Shown here in pieces: positions 18,491 to 27,049 of a DNA stretch of 64,000 nt. How positions within the stretch are numbered: the stretch's first letter is position 1; each line of letters opens with the position of its first letter. The notes beneath the pieces were generated by a model. It had not been told where the DNA came from. It saw nothing but the letters and a program-made list of their open reading frames with translations, and made no database searches. The translations under genes and the position numbers were made by a program. The stretch is from Thermoproteota archaeon (GTDB taxonomy: Archaea > Korarchaeota > Korarchaeia > Korarchaeales > Korarchaeaceae), in NCBI GenBank assembly GCA_015522685.1, contig WALU01000035.1, forward strand, positions 58,035-122,034, in the 5' to 3' direction.

Positions 18491-18518
18491 CTACACTAGA
18501 TAAGAGGTGATAGGAAAA

Positions 18519-18800
18519 ATGGTGGCTGAGGAAGGAATTGTCTATGTTGGTAAGAAGCCTGCTATCAATTACGTTATGGCTACTACCCTTCAGATAAATA
18601 GGGGCGTAAAGAAGATCGTCTTAAAGGCTAGAGGAAGATCTATATCCAGAGCAGTAGATGTTGCTGAGATTACGAGGCTTAAATATTTCCCTGGTAAGAT
18701 AAAGATCACCGATCTCAGGACAGGCACTGAAGAAATAACGGACGAAAACGGTAGCAGGAGAGATATAAGTGTTATAGAGATCGAGCTCACCCAGGCGTGA
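18519..18800 (+). CDS. alba: Alba, DNA/RNA-binding chromatin protein
   Basis: About 94 residues. It shows the Alba core VYVGKKPAINYVMATTL (acetylatable Lys region), VLKARGRSISRAVDVAEI and the beta-hairpin with an acidic tip (TGTEEITDENGSRR). It coats DNA and RNA as dimers. ATG 18519 lies seven bases after GAGGTGAT (18504-18511). A strong hairpin follows the stop. Confidence 0.95.
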   Translation: MVAEEGIVYVGKKPAINYVMATTLQINRGVKKIVLKARGRSISRAVDVAEITRLKYFPGKIKITDLRTGTEEITDENGSRRDISVIEIELTQA

Positions 18801-18805
18801 GCCCG

Positions 18806-18832
18806 GGGGGAGATCCCCCTTAACCAATTTTT
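18806..18832 (+). terminator. Hairpin plus T-run after alba
   Basis: GGGGG (18806-18810) and CCCCC (18815-18819) form a stem around AGAT. A T-rich stretch (aattttt, to 18832) follows. It is placed right after the alba stop and before lysS. Archaeal termination depends mostly on the T-run, so the hairpin may instead stabilise the abundant alba mRNA. Confidence 0.5.
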
Positions 18833-18875
18833 GAGAAAATTCTTATTACTTCCAAGGTTAGGGAACCGATCGCTC

Positions 18876-20498
18876 ATGAAATCTGAGAAAAAACCACAAT
18901 TTTGGCTTGATAAAATCGCTCAGGATATTATAGATAGAAGAGAAAAGCTGAATCGGAAAGTTGATGTACTCAGGGTTGAATCAGGCATAGGAGCAAGTGG
19001 TTTTCCGCATATAGGATCTGTTGGAGATTCATTAAGGGCCTATGGGATTAAACTCGCTTTGGAAAATCTTGGCTATAAGAGCGAGTTAATAGCCTATAGC
19101 GATGATAGAGATGGACTGAGAAAGATTCCTGTTGGGGTTCCCAAGGAATACTCCAAGTATATAGGGATGCCAGTCAGCGAAATACCTGATCCTTGGGGCT
19201 GTCATTCAAGCTATGGGGAGCATATAAGTTCTATGCTTATAGAGGCGTTAGAGAAACTAGGAATAGAATTTACATTTATTTCTGGAACCGAAGCTTACAA
19301 GTCGGGTCTTCTAGATAAGCAGATATCTAGACTACTTGCTAACAGTGGTAAGGTAGATAGGATAATTAGGGAGGAGGTTGGGTCAAGTAAGCCAGAAGGA
19401 TGGGTTCATTATTGGCCGAGGTGTGAGAAATGTGGGAGGATATATACGACAAGGGTCATCAAGGTAATTCCTGAAGAGAGTAAGGTCATCTATGCATGCG
19501 ATCAGGAGTTCAAAGGAATAAAGGGATGTGGTTATGTAGGAGAAGCCTCTTATTTGAGGGGTGACGGTAAGCTCTCTTGGAAGGGAGAATTTGCAGCTAG
19601 ATGGGCAGCTCTTGGCATAGTCTTTGAACCACATGGGAAAGATATTACTGATTCCTTCAGAGTAAATGCCCGTATATCTAGGGAGATTCTAGATTATGAG
19701 CCCCCTATGACGGTAATGTATGAAATGTTCTTAGACTCCACTAAGAGAAAGATAAGCAAGAGTATAGGTAATGTAATTACCCCTCAAATGTGGATGAAAT
19801 TCTCTCCACCAGAGGCTCTTAGGATGCTTATGTTTAAGAGATACCGTAGTACTAGGAGCATATCTCTCCAGAGATCTCCTCTTTACATCAATGAGCTGGA
19901 AAATGGCGTAAGGAAGTACCATAACTTAGAGAGAATCAGGAGCGAAAGAGACAAGATGACCCTGAAAAGACTGATGGAGTATACCTACCTAATGAAGGGG
20001 GTCCCTACTCCTTGGCCGTATAGGTACACTGCAGTATTGAACGTCGTTGCTATGCTCCCGAGAGATATAAAATTTGATGATCTATTAGGGGTTGTAGCAG
20101 ATCTAATCTCTAAGTATTATGATATTGAACCTAAATCGCTCTTAAGTGAGGAGATGTTTAGAAGATATGTGTACTATGCAAGGAATTACGTAGAGAGCTT
20201 CGGTACTAGTGAGATAGAAAGGATAGAAATAGATGATTCTTTGCTAAATGCAATAGATTCTTTTGTAAAGAGACTGAAGAATGATATGGGAGAGGAAGTT
20301 ATCCAAGACCTAGCTTTTAATACTGCTAGAGAATTGAGAGTATCAGTAAAAGCGTTTTTCCAAGCCATATATATGGTGCTACTCGGTCAGCCTCAAGGTC
20401 CAAAGCTTGGTCCTCTACTAAGAAGGATTGGCATAGATAGATTTAAAAAGTTATACAGTCGATCATTAGAGGAAGGTAAAATTGCCAGAAAAAGATGA
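18876..20498 (+). CDS. lysS: Lysyl-tRNA synthetase, class I
   Basis: About 540 residues. It has the class I Rossmann signatures of archaeal LysRS: ASGFPHIGSVGD (41-51, HIGH-like) and KRKISKSIGN (KMSKS-like). It also has a zinc cluster (CEKCGRIY, CGYVG) and the alpha-helical C-terminal anticodon-binding cage. It charges tRNA-Lys with lysine. The start is ATG 18876; no strong ribosome binding site is visible and an A/T-rich stretch lies about 30 bases upstream, so the message may have little leader. The next gene overlaps its end by 17 bases. Confidence 0.93.
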   Translation: MKSEKKPQFWLDKIAQDIIDRREKLNRKVDVLRVESGIGASGFPHIGSVGDSLRAYGIKLALENLGYKSELIAYSDDRDGLRKIPVGVPKEYSKYIGMPVSEIPDPWGCHSSYGEHISSMLIEALEKLGIEFTFISGTEAYKSGLLDKQISRLLANSGKVDRIIREEVGSSKPEGWVHYWPRCEKCGRIYTTRVIKVIPEESKVIYACDQEFKGIKGCGYVGEASYLRGDGKLSWKGEFAARWAALGIVFEPHGKDITDSFRVNARISREILDYEPPMTVMYEMFLDSTKRKISKSIGNVITPQMWMKFSPPEALRMLMFKRYRSTRSISLQRSPLYINELENGVRKYHNLERIRSERDKMTLKRLMEYTYLMKGVPTPWPYRYTAVLNVVAMLPRDIKFDDLLGVVADLISKYYDIEPKSLLSEEMFRRYVYYARNYVESFGTSEIERIEIDDSLLNAIDSFVKRLKNDMGEEVIQDLAFNTARELRVSVKAFFQAIYMVLLGQPQGPKLGPLLRRIGIDRFKKLYSRSLEEGKIARKR

Positions 20499-20985
20499 AA
20501 GGATAAGAAACTTGCTTCAATTGCGTGCCTATCTGAAAAGAAGGATAGATAAGCTAGAGAAGGAAATCTTGAGGCTGAGGCAAATGATGGAAGCATTGGA
20601 TGATGTACTCTTAGAACAAACGCTTGTTACAGCTGATAAACTAAGAGTTTCATTGGGATCTAGATTGGAACCTAGAAAGGAAAAGAACTTAGAAGAGAGA
20701 GAAGTAGTTTCTGACAATGGCGTAACGTTAGGAGTTGCTAAGGTAGATAAAAGTAGTGGTTCTCTGATATTTATTCCATCTAAGGATATATTAATTAATG
20801 CTAAGGAGAGGCCCATAAGTTCCTTTCTTGCCAGGAAAATAGAGGAATATGGGGGAAAGTGCGAAATAGAGGAGTTTCCTGATGGAAAATTAAAGACCCT
20901 GAAGATAAAAATAAGATCTTTAAATGATTTAAAAAAAATATTCAGGTTACTTAAATGGGCTGTTATAAAATCTGCAGTTCAGTAA
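20482..20985 (+). CDS. Unrecognised coiled-coil protein co-transcribed with lysS
   Basis: A protein of 167 residues. Residues 1-50 form a basic and acidic coiled coil (RNLLQLRAYLKRRIDKLEKEI). The rest is a compact alpha/beta segment with SDNGVTLGVAKVDKSSGSL and a closing IKIRSLNDLKKIFRLLKW. I do not recognise the family. TTG 20482 is inside the 3' end of lysS, so translation is probably coupled and the product may act with the synthetase or on RNA. It overlaps the convergent glycosyltransferase gene by seven bases. Confidence 0.65.
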   Translation: MPEKDERIRNLLQLRAYLKRRIDKLEKEILRLRQMMEALDDVLLEQTLVTADKLRVSLGSRLEPRKEKNLEEREVVSDNGVTLGVAKVDKSSGSLIFIPSKDILINAKERPISSFLARKIEEYGGKCEIEEFPDGKLKTLKIKIRSLNDLKKIFRLLKWAVIKSAVQ

Positions 20986-22154
20986 ATAATTCCTTCTATC
21001 ACACCGATGGCGCGATCAATAAAGTTCCAGTTTTCATATTTTTTCCTAAAGTGAGTAGTTTTTCTCAAAAATTTTGAGTGAAAGGATCTTATTGCCTTGA
21101 AAAAGTCAGTTTTTATAGAACTTTGTTCTAGAAGTATGCCTAGTCCCATATCCTGAACGCTTTTAGCATTCTCTATTTTCTCAGTTTGACCTGGAACAGG
21201 TATCAGTAGAAGAGGCTTACCACATACCAATGCCTCTGAAATTGTGGTATGCCCTGCCCTAGATACTACGACTTTAGCCCTGCTTAGATATTCCCATTTA
21301 TCTGGTAACCAGCTGTATACTGTAACGTTGCCTGATAGTTTGAGAACTCCATTCTTTCTAGGATCGCCCAAAGAGATAATGAATCTATAGTCCTCAAGAT
21401 CGGGAGGAATATTTTTAGCTAAATCTAAGATGCTCTCTGCTAAGGATTCCCTTTCTCTCTTTGGACCAGATATCATAACCAAGATAATATTCTCAGGTTC
21501 ATATTGTTTGCATTTCGGCTGAATAAGAGGACCTGAGAACACCACCCTATCATTTAGAGGTTTAGGTAAGTCGCTTGTGTGAAATCTAGATATACTGTCA
21601 TTAGGAGGAAAGTCTGCTATTATTGAAGCATAAGCTAGCCCCCAGAACCTAGTGATTGCTGAATTAACTAATTTTTCAAAAATTTTTATTGCTATTGATA
21701 TATCTCCCAAGTTTCTATTAATGGGAATTGCTTTATAAAATAAGGGAGAGAGGAGAAGTTTAGGCTGATTCAGTATCACTACGCTAGATACTCCTAGATA
21801 TTGAGAAGCCATGAGAGTTGATGCGCGGGAGTCTGAGATTACTATATCCGGTGAGATGTACTCGATATTTTCCTTTTCCTTCCTTAAATGCTCTATGAAT
21901 TTCCTAAAATCAGATAGACTACTTAGAGTCTTTTTTATATCTGGCTGGCCATTCGGTTTTTGCTTCCAGATTATTTCTTCACCTCCTTTGATTAGATCGG
22001 CCTCTGGCATGGTTCTCTGAATGTACTCTATTGCATCTCCGTAGGCTGAAAAGAAAATTCGGAAACCCTCTTTATCAAGTCTCTTAGCTAGACTAACACA
22101 TCTGGAAGCATGACCAAATCCTATTCCAAGGGGAGAGATATATGCTTTTAGCAT
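20979..22154 (-). CDS. MurG-like (GT28/GT1-type) glycosyltransferase
   Basis: A protein of 391 residues with the GT-B plan. The N-terminal half has a glycine loop (GIGFGHASRCVSLAKRL). The C-terminal half has the nucleotide-sugar pocket: VYSWLPDKWEYLSRAKVVVSR, then AGHTTISEALVCGKPLLLIP and a Gln/Glu pair at VPGQTEKIENA. No signal peptide is present, so it acts at the cytoplasmic face. Acceptor and sugar donor are unknown; lipid-linked or surface glycans are plausible. ATG 22154 has GGAGATATAAG upstream. It is the last gene after DUF89 and AMMECR1. Confidence 0.78.
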   Translation of the reverse strand: MLKAYISPLGIGFGHASRCVSLAKRLDKEGFRIFFSAYGDAIEYIQRTMPEADLIKGGEEIIWKQKPNGQPDIKKTLSSLSDFRKFIEHLRKEKENIEYISPDIVISDSRASTLMASQYLGVSSVVILNQPKLLLSPLFYKAIPINRNLGDISIAIKIFEKLVNSAITRFWGLAYASIIADFPPNDSISRFHTSDLPKPLNDRVVFSGPLIQPKCKQYEPENIILVMISGPKRERESLAESILDLAKNIPPDLEDYRFIISLGDPRKNGVLKLSGNVTVYSWLPDKWEYLSRAKVVVSRAGHTTISEALVCGKPLLLIPVPGQTEKIENAKSVQDMGLGILLEQSSIKTDFFKAIRSFHSKFLRKTTHFRKKYENWNFIDRAIGVIEGIIY

Positions 22155-22156
22155 TC

Positions 22157-22771
22157 TTATATCTCCTTTTTAACTATCTTCCCCTTAGGCTTGACTTCTG
22201 AGAAGATTTCCGCTGGGAATATGTATACTTCAGTACCGCTATATAGCCAGCAATCTTTCCACAATCCAGCTTTAAGGCAAGTTTGACTGAGGAATTCAGT
22301 GGAATTCCATGAGTATTCCGTTGCAACTTGTGGAAGTAATAGACCAGAATAGAATCCCCTTTTGATTATTAATCCATGATTTCCAATCCTAATCATCTTA
22401 GGTAGACTTTCTCTATCAACGACTTTATCATCTATTCTTTTAGGCGGGGTTAATATTGACACTTCTACTGTTACACTGCCCAGCTCATCTTTAGATAGAG
22501 GAGGGAACCTTGGATCTTCAAATGCTGCTGCTACAGCTGCTCTAATGACAGCTTGATAGAGAGGTAAAATAGGCTCTGGATAGCCTATGCATCCCCTTAA
22601 CGTGCCATCGGGAAATGTATTCAGAGTAACAAATGCACCAGATGGTTTCTCTAGTTTGGTATAAGATGGTGATTTGATTTTAGGAAATACGCCTTTTATC
22701 ATATAAGTTTCGATAGATTTCCTAGCTAATTTAACTAGGTAAGTCCCTTCTTCTAACGAGAATTTATCCAT
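22157..22771 (-). CDS. AMMECR1-domain protein
   Basis: A protein of 204 residues, the normal archaeal length. The family hallmark LRGCIGYPEP (near residues 58-67) is intact, as are AAAFEDPRFPPL and VEVSILTPP. The conserved Cys and the LRGCIG loop suggest catalysis, but the biochemical role is unknown. ATG 22771 has a near-perfect ribosome binding site, GGAGGTGATC. It sits four bases after the DUF89 gene and three before the glycosyltransferase, so these form one operon. Confidence 0.9.
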   Translation of the reverse strand: MDKFSLEEGTYLVKLARKSIETYMIKGVFPKIKSPSYTKLEKPSGAFVTLNTFPDGTLRGCIGYPEPILPLYQAVIRAAVAAAFEDPRFPPLSKDELGSVTVEVSILTPPKRIDDKVVDRESLPKMIRIGNHGLIIKRGFYSGLLLPQVATEYSWNSTEFLSQTCLKAGLWKDCWLYSGTEVYIFPAEIFSEVKPKGKIVKKEI

Positions 22772-22775
22772 AAGA

Positions 22776-23642
22776 TCACCTCCTTAGCAAGGCTACTGGA
22801 TTGCCCAAACTTCCCCCGACATTCTCAGCTAATGCTTCGCATTTAAGGGTCGTCAAGTAAAATACTGGTGCTCCTAAATCTATCTCTGTTAATGTTTCAT
22901 AATTAGCCATGCCTTTGGCAATAATTAGCCTTGATGATTCAAGAATGTTCATATTTATCTTGCTCTCCTTCTCAATCATTACCCCAAGGGGAGATTCGAG
23001 AGCGAATACGTATGAGCTGTTATAAATATTTTTTAACTCATCGTATGTTATATCATCAGCTGCTGGATTTTTCTTAGCAAATATATAGACTGTTTTGCCT
23101 ATTATCTCAAGATAATTCGCAAGTATTAGGTCAACGGGGACCTCGTGAGCATTATCTAAAATCAAAGAGATTATATCGCTGGAACTCATTCTAGAAATCA
23201 AGTCAAAAGCCTCCTCTGAATGATCTATCTGTAGATCCTTCCTTATTGTCTTCATAAATCGGTTTACTAGATCAGATTCACCATGAAGAGGAACTTCATA
23301 GCCATTCATGGCTGATGAATTTAGTACAAGCCATCTAAATCTGTGATAGCCTTCTGGTAAGTTAGATAACTCTTCATTGATCAATGGAACTATTTTCTCA
23401 TTTATTACCTTAATAAGTTGATATTTAATGCTTTTATATGGGTCCTTCTCCCCAGAGAATTTCTGTAATAGTAATTCTTTATAGTATGCGATATGGGCAG
23501 GTGTAGGTGCACTATCAAGCTTTTCATCGAGAATTTTCACTACCTCTCTGATGAAGGATAGTCTCTTATTGGGCTGTAATATTCGAGCCTCTCTCGCAGC
23601 TACTTTGAGTATGCATGCAGGACATCTATAATCTACTTTCAT
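22776..23642 (-). CDS. DUF89/ARMT1-like damage-control phosphatase
   Basis: A protein of 288 residues. An N-terminal Cys pair (CPAC, 8-11) is typical of the archaeal subfamily. Metal- and phosphate-binding motifs are LDNAHEVPVDLIL near 166-178 and a late IIAKGMANYETL. Relatives are metal-dependent phosphatases that clear damaged phosphometabolites such as sugar phosphates or pantetheine phosphates. It starts the minus-strand operon with AMMECR1 and a glycosyltransferase and is divergent from tpiA. The ATG at 23642 lacks a clear ribosome binding site, in line with a short-leader mRNA from the box at 23670. Confidence 0.82.
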   Translation of the reverse strand: MKVDYRCPACILKVAAREARILQPNKRLSFIREVVKILDEKLDSAPTPAHIAYYKELLLQKFSGEKDPYKSIKYQLIKVINEKIVPLINEELSNLPEGYHRFRWLVLNSSAMNGYEVPLHGESDLVNRFMKTIRKDLQIDHSEEAFDLISRMSSSDIISLILDNAHEVPVDLILANYLEIIGKTVYIFAKKNPAADDITYDELKNIYNSSYVFALESPLGVMIEKESKINMNILESSRLIIAKGMANYETLTEIDLGAPVFYLTTLKCEALAENVGGSLGNPVALLRR

Positions 23643-23669
23643 GTCTCTCGGGAGTATGACCGAAAAATT

Positions 23670-23681
23670 GATTAAAATTTA
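23670..23681. promoter_or_regulatory. Shared A/T box between the DUF89 operon and tpiA
   Basis: The sequence gattaaaatttaag is nearly palindromic. It lies about 22-28 bases from each of the divergent start codons (23642 and 23697). It could therefore place transcription starts close to both ATGs. The assignment uses spacing and A/T composition only. Confidence 0.45.
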
Positions 23682-23696
23682 AGGGGATGTAATCTT

Positions 23697-24386
23697 ATGA
23701 TTGAGACTCCGAGGCTCTTGATCAATCTTAAGGCTTATTTAGAATCTTCAGGAGATAGTGCTTTGAGAATAGCTAAAGCTGCTGAGAAGGCATGGAGAGA
23801 GACGAATATACTTATTGGAATAGCGCCCAATATAATATATCTGAGGATGCTAGCTCTTGATGTTGAAATACCTGTATATGCCCAGCATATAGATCCCGTC
23901 AGTGTTGGAGCCCATACAGGCCACGTACCACCAGATCTCGTAAAATCTGTGGGAGGAAGTGGATCCTTAATAAACCATTCTGAGAGGCAGGTTGGCTTGC
24001 ATCATATAAGTGAGGTAGTTAAAATGCTAAGAGAACTCAATCTCTCTTCAATAGTATGTGTTCCAACTCCAGAGGAAGCTGCTGCTGTATCAGCCTTAAA
24101 TCCAAATGCTATTGCTATAGAACCTCCTGAACTTATAGGAACAGGAGTATCTGTATCAAAGGCTAAGCCAGAAGTCGTAGTAGATTCCTTGAAGGCTGTT
24201 ATTGATGTCAATCCGAATGTAGATCTCTTTTGTGGCGCTGGGATAACTAATGAAGATGATGTAAGAGCCGCTATAAAGCTAGGAAGTTATGGTATATTAG
24301 TGGCATCTGCTATTGCTAAGAGTCCAGATCCTTACAAAAAAATTAGAGAATTAATAAAACCTTTTATTGAGATCACTCGGGCTTAA
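23697..24386 (+). CDS. tpiA: Triosephosphate isomerase
   Basis: A protein of 229 residues, the short archaeal form. Catalytic residues are visible: Asn10/Lys12 (INLKAY), His94 (LINHSERQ) and Glu142 (IEPPELIGTG, which includes the start of loop 6). The phosphate-binding CGAGI and GILVASAI follow. It interconverts dihydroxyacetone phosphate and glyceraldehyde 3-phosphate. ATG 23697 follows GGGGAT at 23683. Its 3' end overlaps by 14 bases the convergent FBP aldolase/phosphatase gene, the next gluconeogenic step. Confidence 0.96.
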   Translation: MIETPRLLINLKAYLESSGDSALRIAKAAEKAWRETNILIGIAPNIIYLRMLALDVEIPVYAQHIDPVSVGAHTGHVPPDLVKSVGGSGSLINHSERQVGLHHISEVVKMLRELNLSSIVCVPTPEEAAAVSALNPNAIAIEPPELIGTGVSVSKAKPEVVVDSLKAVIDVNPNVDLFCGAGITNEDDVRAAIKLGSYGILVASAIAKSPDPYKKIRELIKPFIEITRA

Positions 24387-25470
24387 ATCTATCCTTGAGT
24401 TTCTCTAATACCTTTGGTAAGGTGGTATACTCCATTTCCTCAGGTCCTAATCTATGGGGCATAAAAGGTCCATGCCTTCTCATGTAATCAGTTACGAGAT
24501 TAGCCATTCTCCTAGTCTCATCGAATGCTACATCAGAGAATAGATCACTTGGGCCTATGAGCTTGGAGCTTTGAACCTGAAAGCCCAGAGCTATTATTCT
24601 AGGCGGCCCATCAAACCTCGTAGGTCTTGCATCTGCTTCAGAGACCGGCATTAGAGGTCCATTATGTGATCCTCTCATCCAACCAGCAACTAGGAAGGGA
24701 AATGAATATGGTTCTAGGACCTCACCTAAGGCAGGAAAGCCACTCTGCGCTCTCACTATTGCTACAGGGTCATCTTTCCCTACATACTTACCAGCAATGA
24801 GATTTAGCCTAGTAGTACTTACACATGCTGCTATCTCCCTATCCGATTTCCTAAAGATCCTTCTCACTAGATATCTATTAGGAGTTCCTATAAGAGATAA
24901 AATGCCATACATCTCCTCTGGAGAAGACATCTCCACTACTTTACTCTCTATAACATCCATTATTTCGAATATAAAGCCATTATGCAGCCTAGGATCTATT
25001 ACTAAGCCTGCCGTATTGAATGGATCAGCAAATGTCTTAAACATTGGAAGATTGAATGCTCCTGGTTCCGTCTTATCGGCCATGAATATAACAATAGGGT
25101 CAGAAGGCCTCTCTTCAAACTCCATCTCTGCTACTCCTGGGCCCATTCCTTTAAGGTTTCCTGAAAAAGCGTCCTTTAGGAGATCTTGACCAGCACCATA
25201 TAAACCTAATTCTTTAGCTACCTCTGTAGCCTTCTTAAATGTATTCCAAGCAAGCTCGTGTATTTCAGGATTCTCTACTCCCTTCCTATGAGTCATAACC
25301 AGCTGAAGGTCATCTCCAACTGAGGTTACATAGAAATCCTCTATGAGTCTGCTATCCTTGGCCTTAGATAATTCTTCTGTAGCTATCTTCTTAAGCCTAG
25401 GATGAACAATGTGATGACCTGCAAGACCCCCTACATCTGCTTTTATGACTGAAACTGTAGTCTTTACCAT
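24373..25470 (-). CDS. fbp: Fructose-1,6-bisphosphate aldolase/phosphatase (bifunctional)
   Basis: A protein of 365 residues of the archaeal type V FBPase family. The N-terminal KADVGGLAGHH carries metal and substrate ligands. AGQDLLKDAFSGNLKG is the mobile region, MADKTEPGAFN is a metal site, and RFDGPPR is near the C-terminus. It condenses triose phosphates and dephosphorylates the product, making gluconeogenesis one-way. ATG 25470 follows GGGTGATCCCAT. A box ttaatattcc near 25510 may be its promoter. It is convergent with tpiA. Confidence 0.96.
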   Translation of the reverse strand: MVKTTVSVIKADVGGLAGHHIVHPRLKKIATEELSKAKDSRLIEDFYVTSVGDDLQLVMTHRKGVENPEIHELAWNTFKKATEVAKELGLYGAGQDLLKDAFSGNLKGMGPGVAEMEFEERPSDPIVIFMADKTEPGAFNLPMFKTFADPFNTAGLVIDPRLHNGFIFEIMDVIESKVVEMSSPEEMYGILSLIGTPNRYLVRRIFRKSDREIAACVSTTRLNLIAGKYVGKDDPVAIVRAQSGFPALGEVLEPYSFPFLVAGWMRGSHNGPLMPVSEADARPTRFDGPPRIIALGFQVQSSKLIGPSDLFSDVAFDETRRMANLVTDYMRRHGPFMPHRLGPEEMEYTTLPKVLEKLKDRFKPE

Positions 25471-25537
25471 ATGGGATCACCCTTATTATTCAGAGTAGAG
25501 GAATATTAAAGTAGCCTAAGAAATACCTCTCAAATGT

Positions 25538-26173
25538 TCAATTGAATACTAAATACCCGTCCTCAGCCAATATCCTTCTAAGCTTATATACAGCCCTTTT
25601 TACGTCAGATTCCTTCTTAGCACCAGTGCATACTAAACTACCTGATGCAAATATGAGGAATACGACATCTGGATCTCTCATCCTGAATATCAACCCAGGA
25701 AACTGCTCCGGCTCATAGAGCGTGTTGGGTAGTTCTAGAGCTAGTTTTTCTATATCTACCTTAATGAATAATCTAGCAGAAGCAACTATGTTCTCTGCTT
25801 TTATGAGGGGCCTTCTTTTTACATCTATACCATGTTTTTTGAGGACTCCTATTGCTGCATTAATGGCTCTAGCTGATTCTTCAACAGATTTTGTACCTGT
25901 ACAGACGAACTTACCGCTACTAAAAAGGAGTAAGGCTGCCTTAGGCTCATCTAATTTAAGAACTAATCCTGGAAACTTCTCTGGATCATATCTAGACTTC
26001 TTAATCTTTCTAGCTATTTCATGGAGATCTAGCCTTTGCCTAATATCTGCAGATGATACCACATTTTGTATAGTGATCTCAGGATCCTTTAGCCCACTCA
26101 GCATTTTTTCTATATCTCTCTCCTTAGAAGTTCTCTCTTCTATTAATCCGCCTTTATCATTGTCAAGTGACAT
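25538..26173 (-). CDS. tbp: TATA-box binding protein
   Basis: About 211 residues. The saddle is formed by two imperfect repeats: ITIQNVVSSADI...FPGLVLKL...SSGKFVCTG and IKAENIVASARL...FPGLIFRM...ASGSLVCTG. A charged extension of about 32 residues precedes repeat 1, longer than in most archaeal TBPs (around 180 residues in total). ATG 26173 has no ribosome binding site. A good TATA box on this strand at 26205-26216 would give a leader of about a dozen bases. Confidence 0.95.
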   Translation of the reverse strand: MSLDNDKGGLIEERTSKERDIEKMLSGLKDPEITIQNVVSSADIRQRLDLHEIARKIKKSRYDPEKFPGLVLKLDEPKAALLLFSSGKFVCTGTKSVEESARAINAAIGVLKKHGIDVKRRPLIKAENIVASARLFIKVDIEKLALELPNTLYEPEQFPGLIFRMRDPDVVFLIFASGSLVCTGAKKESDVKRAVYKLRRILAEDGYLVFN

Positions 26174-26204
26174 ATTTCTCAACTCATTGTTATAAAGATG
26201 GTCT

Positions 26205-26216
26205 ATTATATAAAAA
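26205..26216 (-). promoter_or_regulatory. Promoter TATA box for tbp
   Basis: On the minus strand the sequence reads CTCCTTTTTATATAATAG, a BRE-like C/T stretch followed by a strong TATA box. Its centre is about 37 bases before the ATG, predicting a start near 26184. Confidence 0.55.
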
Positions 26217-26311
26217 GGAGATCGATGATGCAGAGGGAGATAAATAACTCAAATAAATGAACATATTCATAGAAAATCCTTAAGCTAATTTACCTATGAA
26301 GATTGCATATC

Positions 26312-26860
26312 TTATAGCTTCATCTGATCTTCATTATCATCAATCTCTAAGCCTTCTCCTGCGCCCATCCTCTGAGAATATTCATACAGCACTATTCCTA
26401 TTATTATCCCTATTATAGCTAGTTTAGCTGGAAGACTTTGTAGGATTTCTAGGACTCCTCCTATGTAAGGGACTCTAAATATCGCCTTTCCGTAGATATC
26501 ATTTATAGTTCTATAGCTAGGATCCATGATCAGATTATTGTCGCCCTTTGTGAAAAATATTGGACCGTTAGGGCCTATAGATATCCTCACGATTCTATGT
26601 ACTATAAGGGAGCTAGACCAAGGAACCCTAAATACTATTATATCCCCCACCTTAAGCTGATAGGGATCTGCTTTCACAACAATAAGTAAATCGCCTACAT
26701 CTAATGTGGGTCTCATGGAACCAGAGGTGACTACTGTAAACGGCGATTCTACTCCTGTAAAAAGGGGAAGAGCTGCCTTGAAAAATAGTAAGAAAATGAT
26801 AAAAAGTACAGCTAGAGTTACTAACTCCTTCCCAAGCCATTTATTAGCATCTTCTGCCAA
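26312..26860 (-). CDS. Signal peptidase I, archaeal/ER type
   Basis: A protein of 182 residues. An N-terminal membrane helix (about 12-35) is followed by the catalytic Ser48 in SGSMRPTL. His88 in IVHRIV replaces the bacterial Lys, which defines the S26B class. The KGDNN motif carries the conserved Asp, and a second membrane helix near the C-terminus (LAIIGIIIGIVLY) is followed by an acidic tail. It cleaves Sec signal peptides outside the membrane. The TTG at 26860 begins one base after the rpoP stop, placing it between rpoP and tbp. Confidence 0.9.
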   Translation of the reverse strand: MAEDANKWLGKELVTLAVLFIIFLLFFKAALPLFTGVESPFTVVTSGSMRPTLDVGDLLIVVKADPYQLKVGDIIVFRVPWSSSLIVHRIVRISIGPNGPIFFTKGDNNLIMDPSYRTINDIYGKAIFRVPYIGGVLEILQSLPAKLAIIGIIIGIVLYEYSQRMGAGEGLEIDDNEDQMKL

Positions 26861-26861
26861 T

Positions 26862-27005
26862 TTAAATCGCCTTAACTACCTTAGGTTCCTCTTTTCTTAC
26901 TTTTCTTAGTATCCTATAACCACAACGAGGGCATTTGAAGTCTTTGAAGTATTCCTCCATTTCTTCTTTAGTAAAGGTATATCCACATCTTAGGCATTGA
27001 TACAT
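26862..27005 (-). CDS. rpoP: RNA polymerase subunit P (Rpb12 homologue)
   Basis: A 47-residue zinc-ribbon protein, MYQCLRCGYTF...FKCPRCGYRIL, with Cys4, Cys7, Cys25 and Cys28. This spacing and the length match archaeal RpoP, which bridges RpoB and RpoD/L in the polymerase assembly platform. ATG 27005 has GGTGAG at 27010-27015. It lies between tfb (44 bases upstream) and the signal peptidase gene, on the same strand. Confidence 0.93.
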   Translation of the reverse strand: MYQCLRCGYTFTKEEMEEYFKDFKCPRCGYRILRKVRKEEPKVVKAI

Positions 27006-27049
27006 TGCTCTCACCAGTAGAAAATCTGGATCTGATCGCTATCATAAAT

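Noticed and set aside
18455-18495. H/ACA guide RNA before alba
   Set aside because: ACA follows the stem, but the hairpin is too small to hold a pseudouridylation pocket and a K-turn.
26220-26330. Box C/D small RNA in the gap after tbp
   Set aside because: A GATGATG-like element and a CTGA are present but about 100 bases apart, and no paired C'/D' boxes were found.
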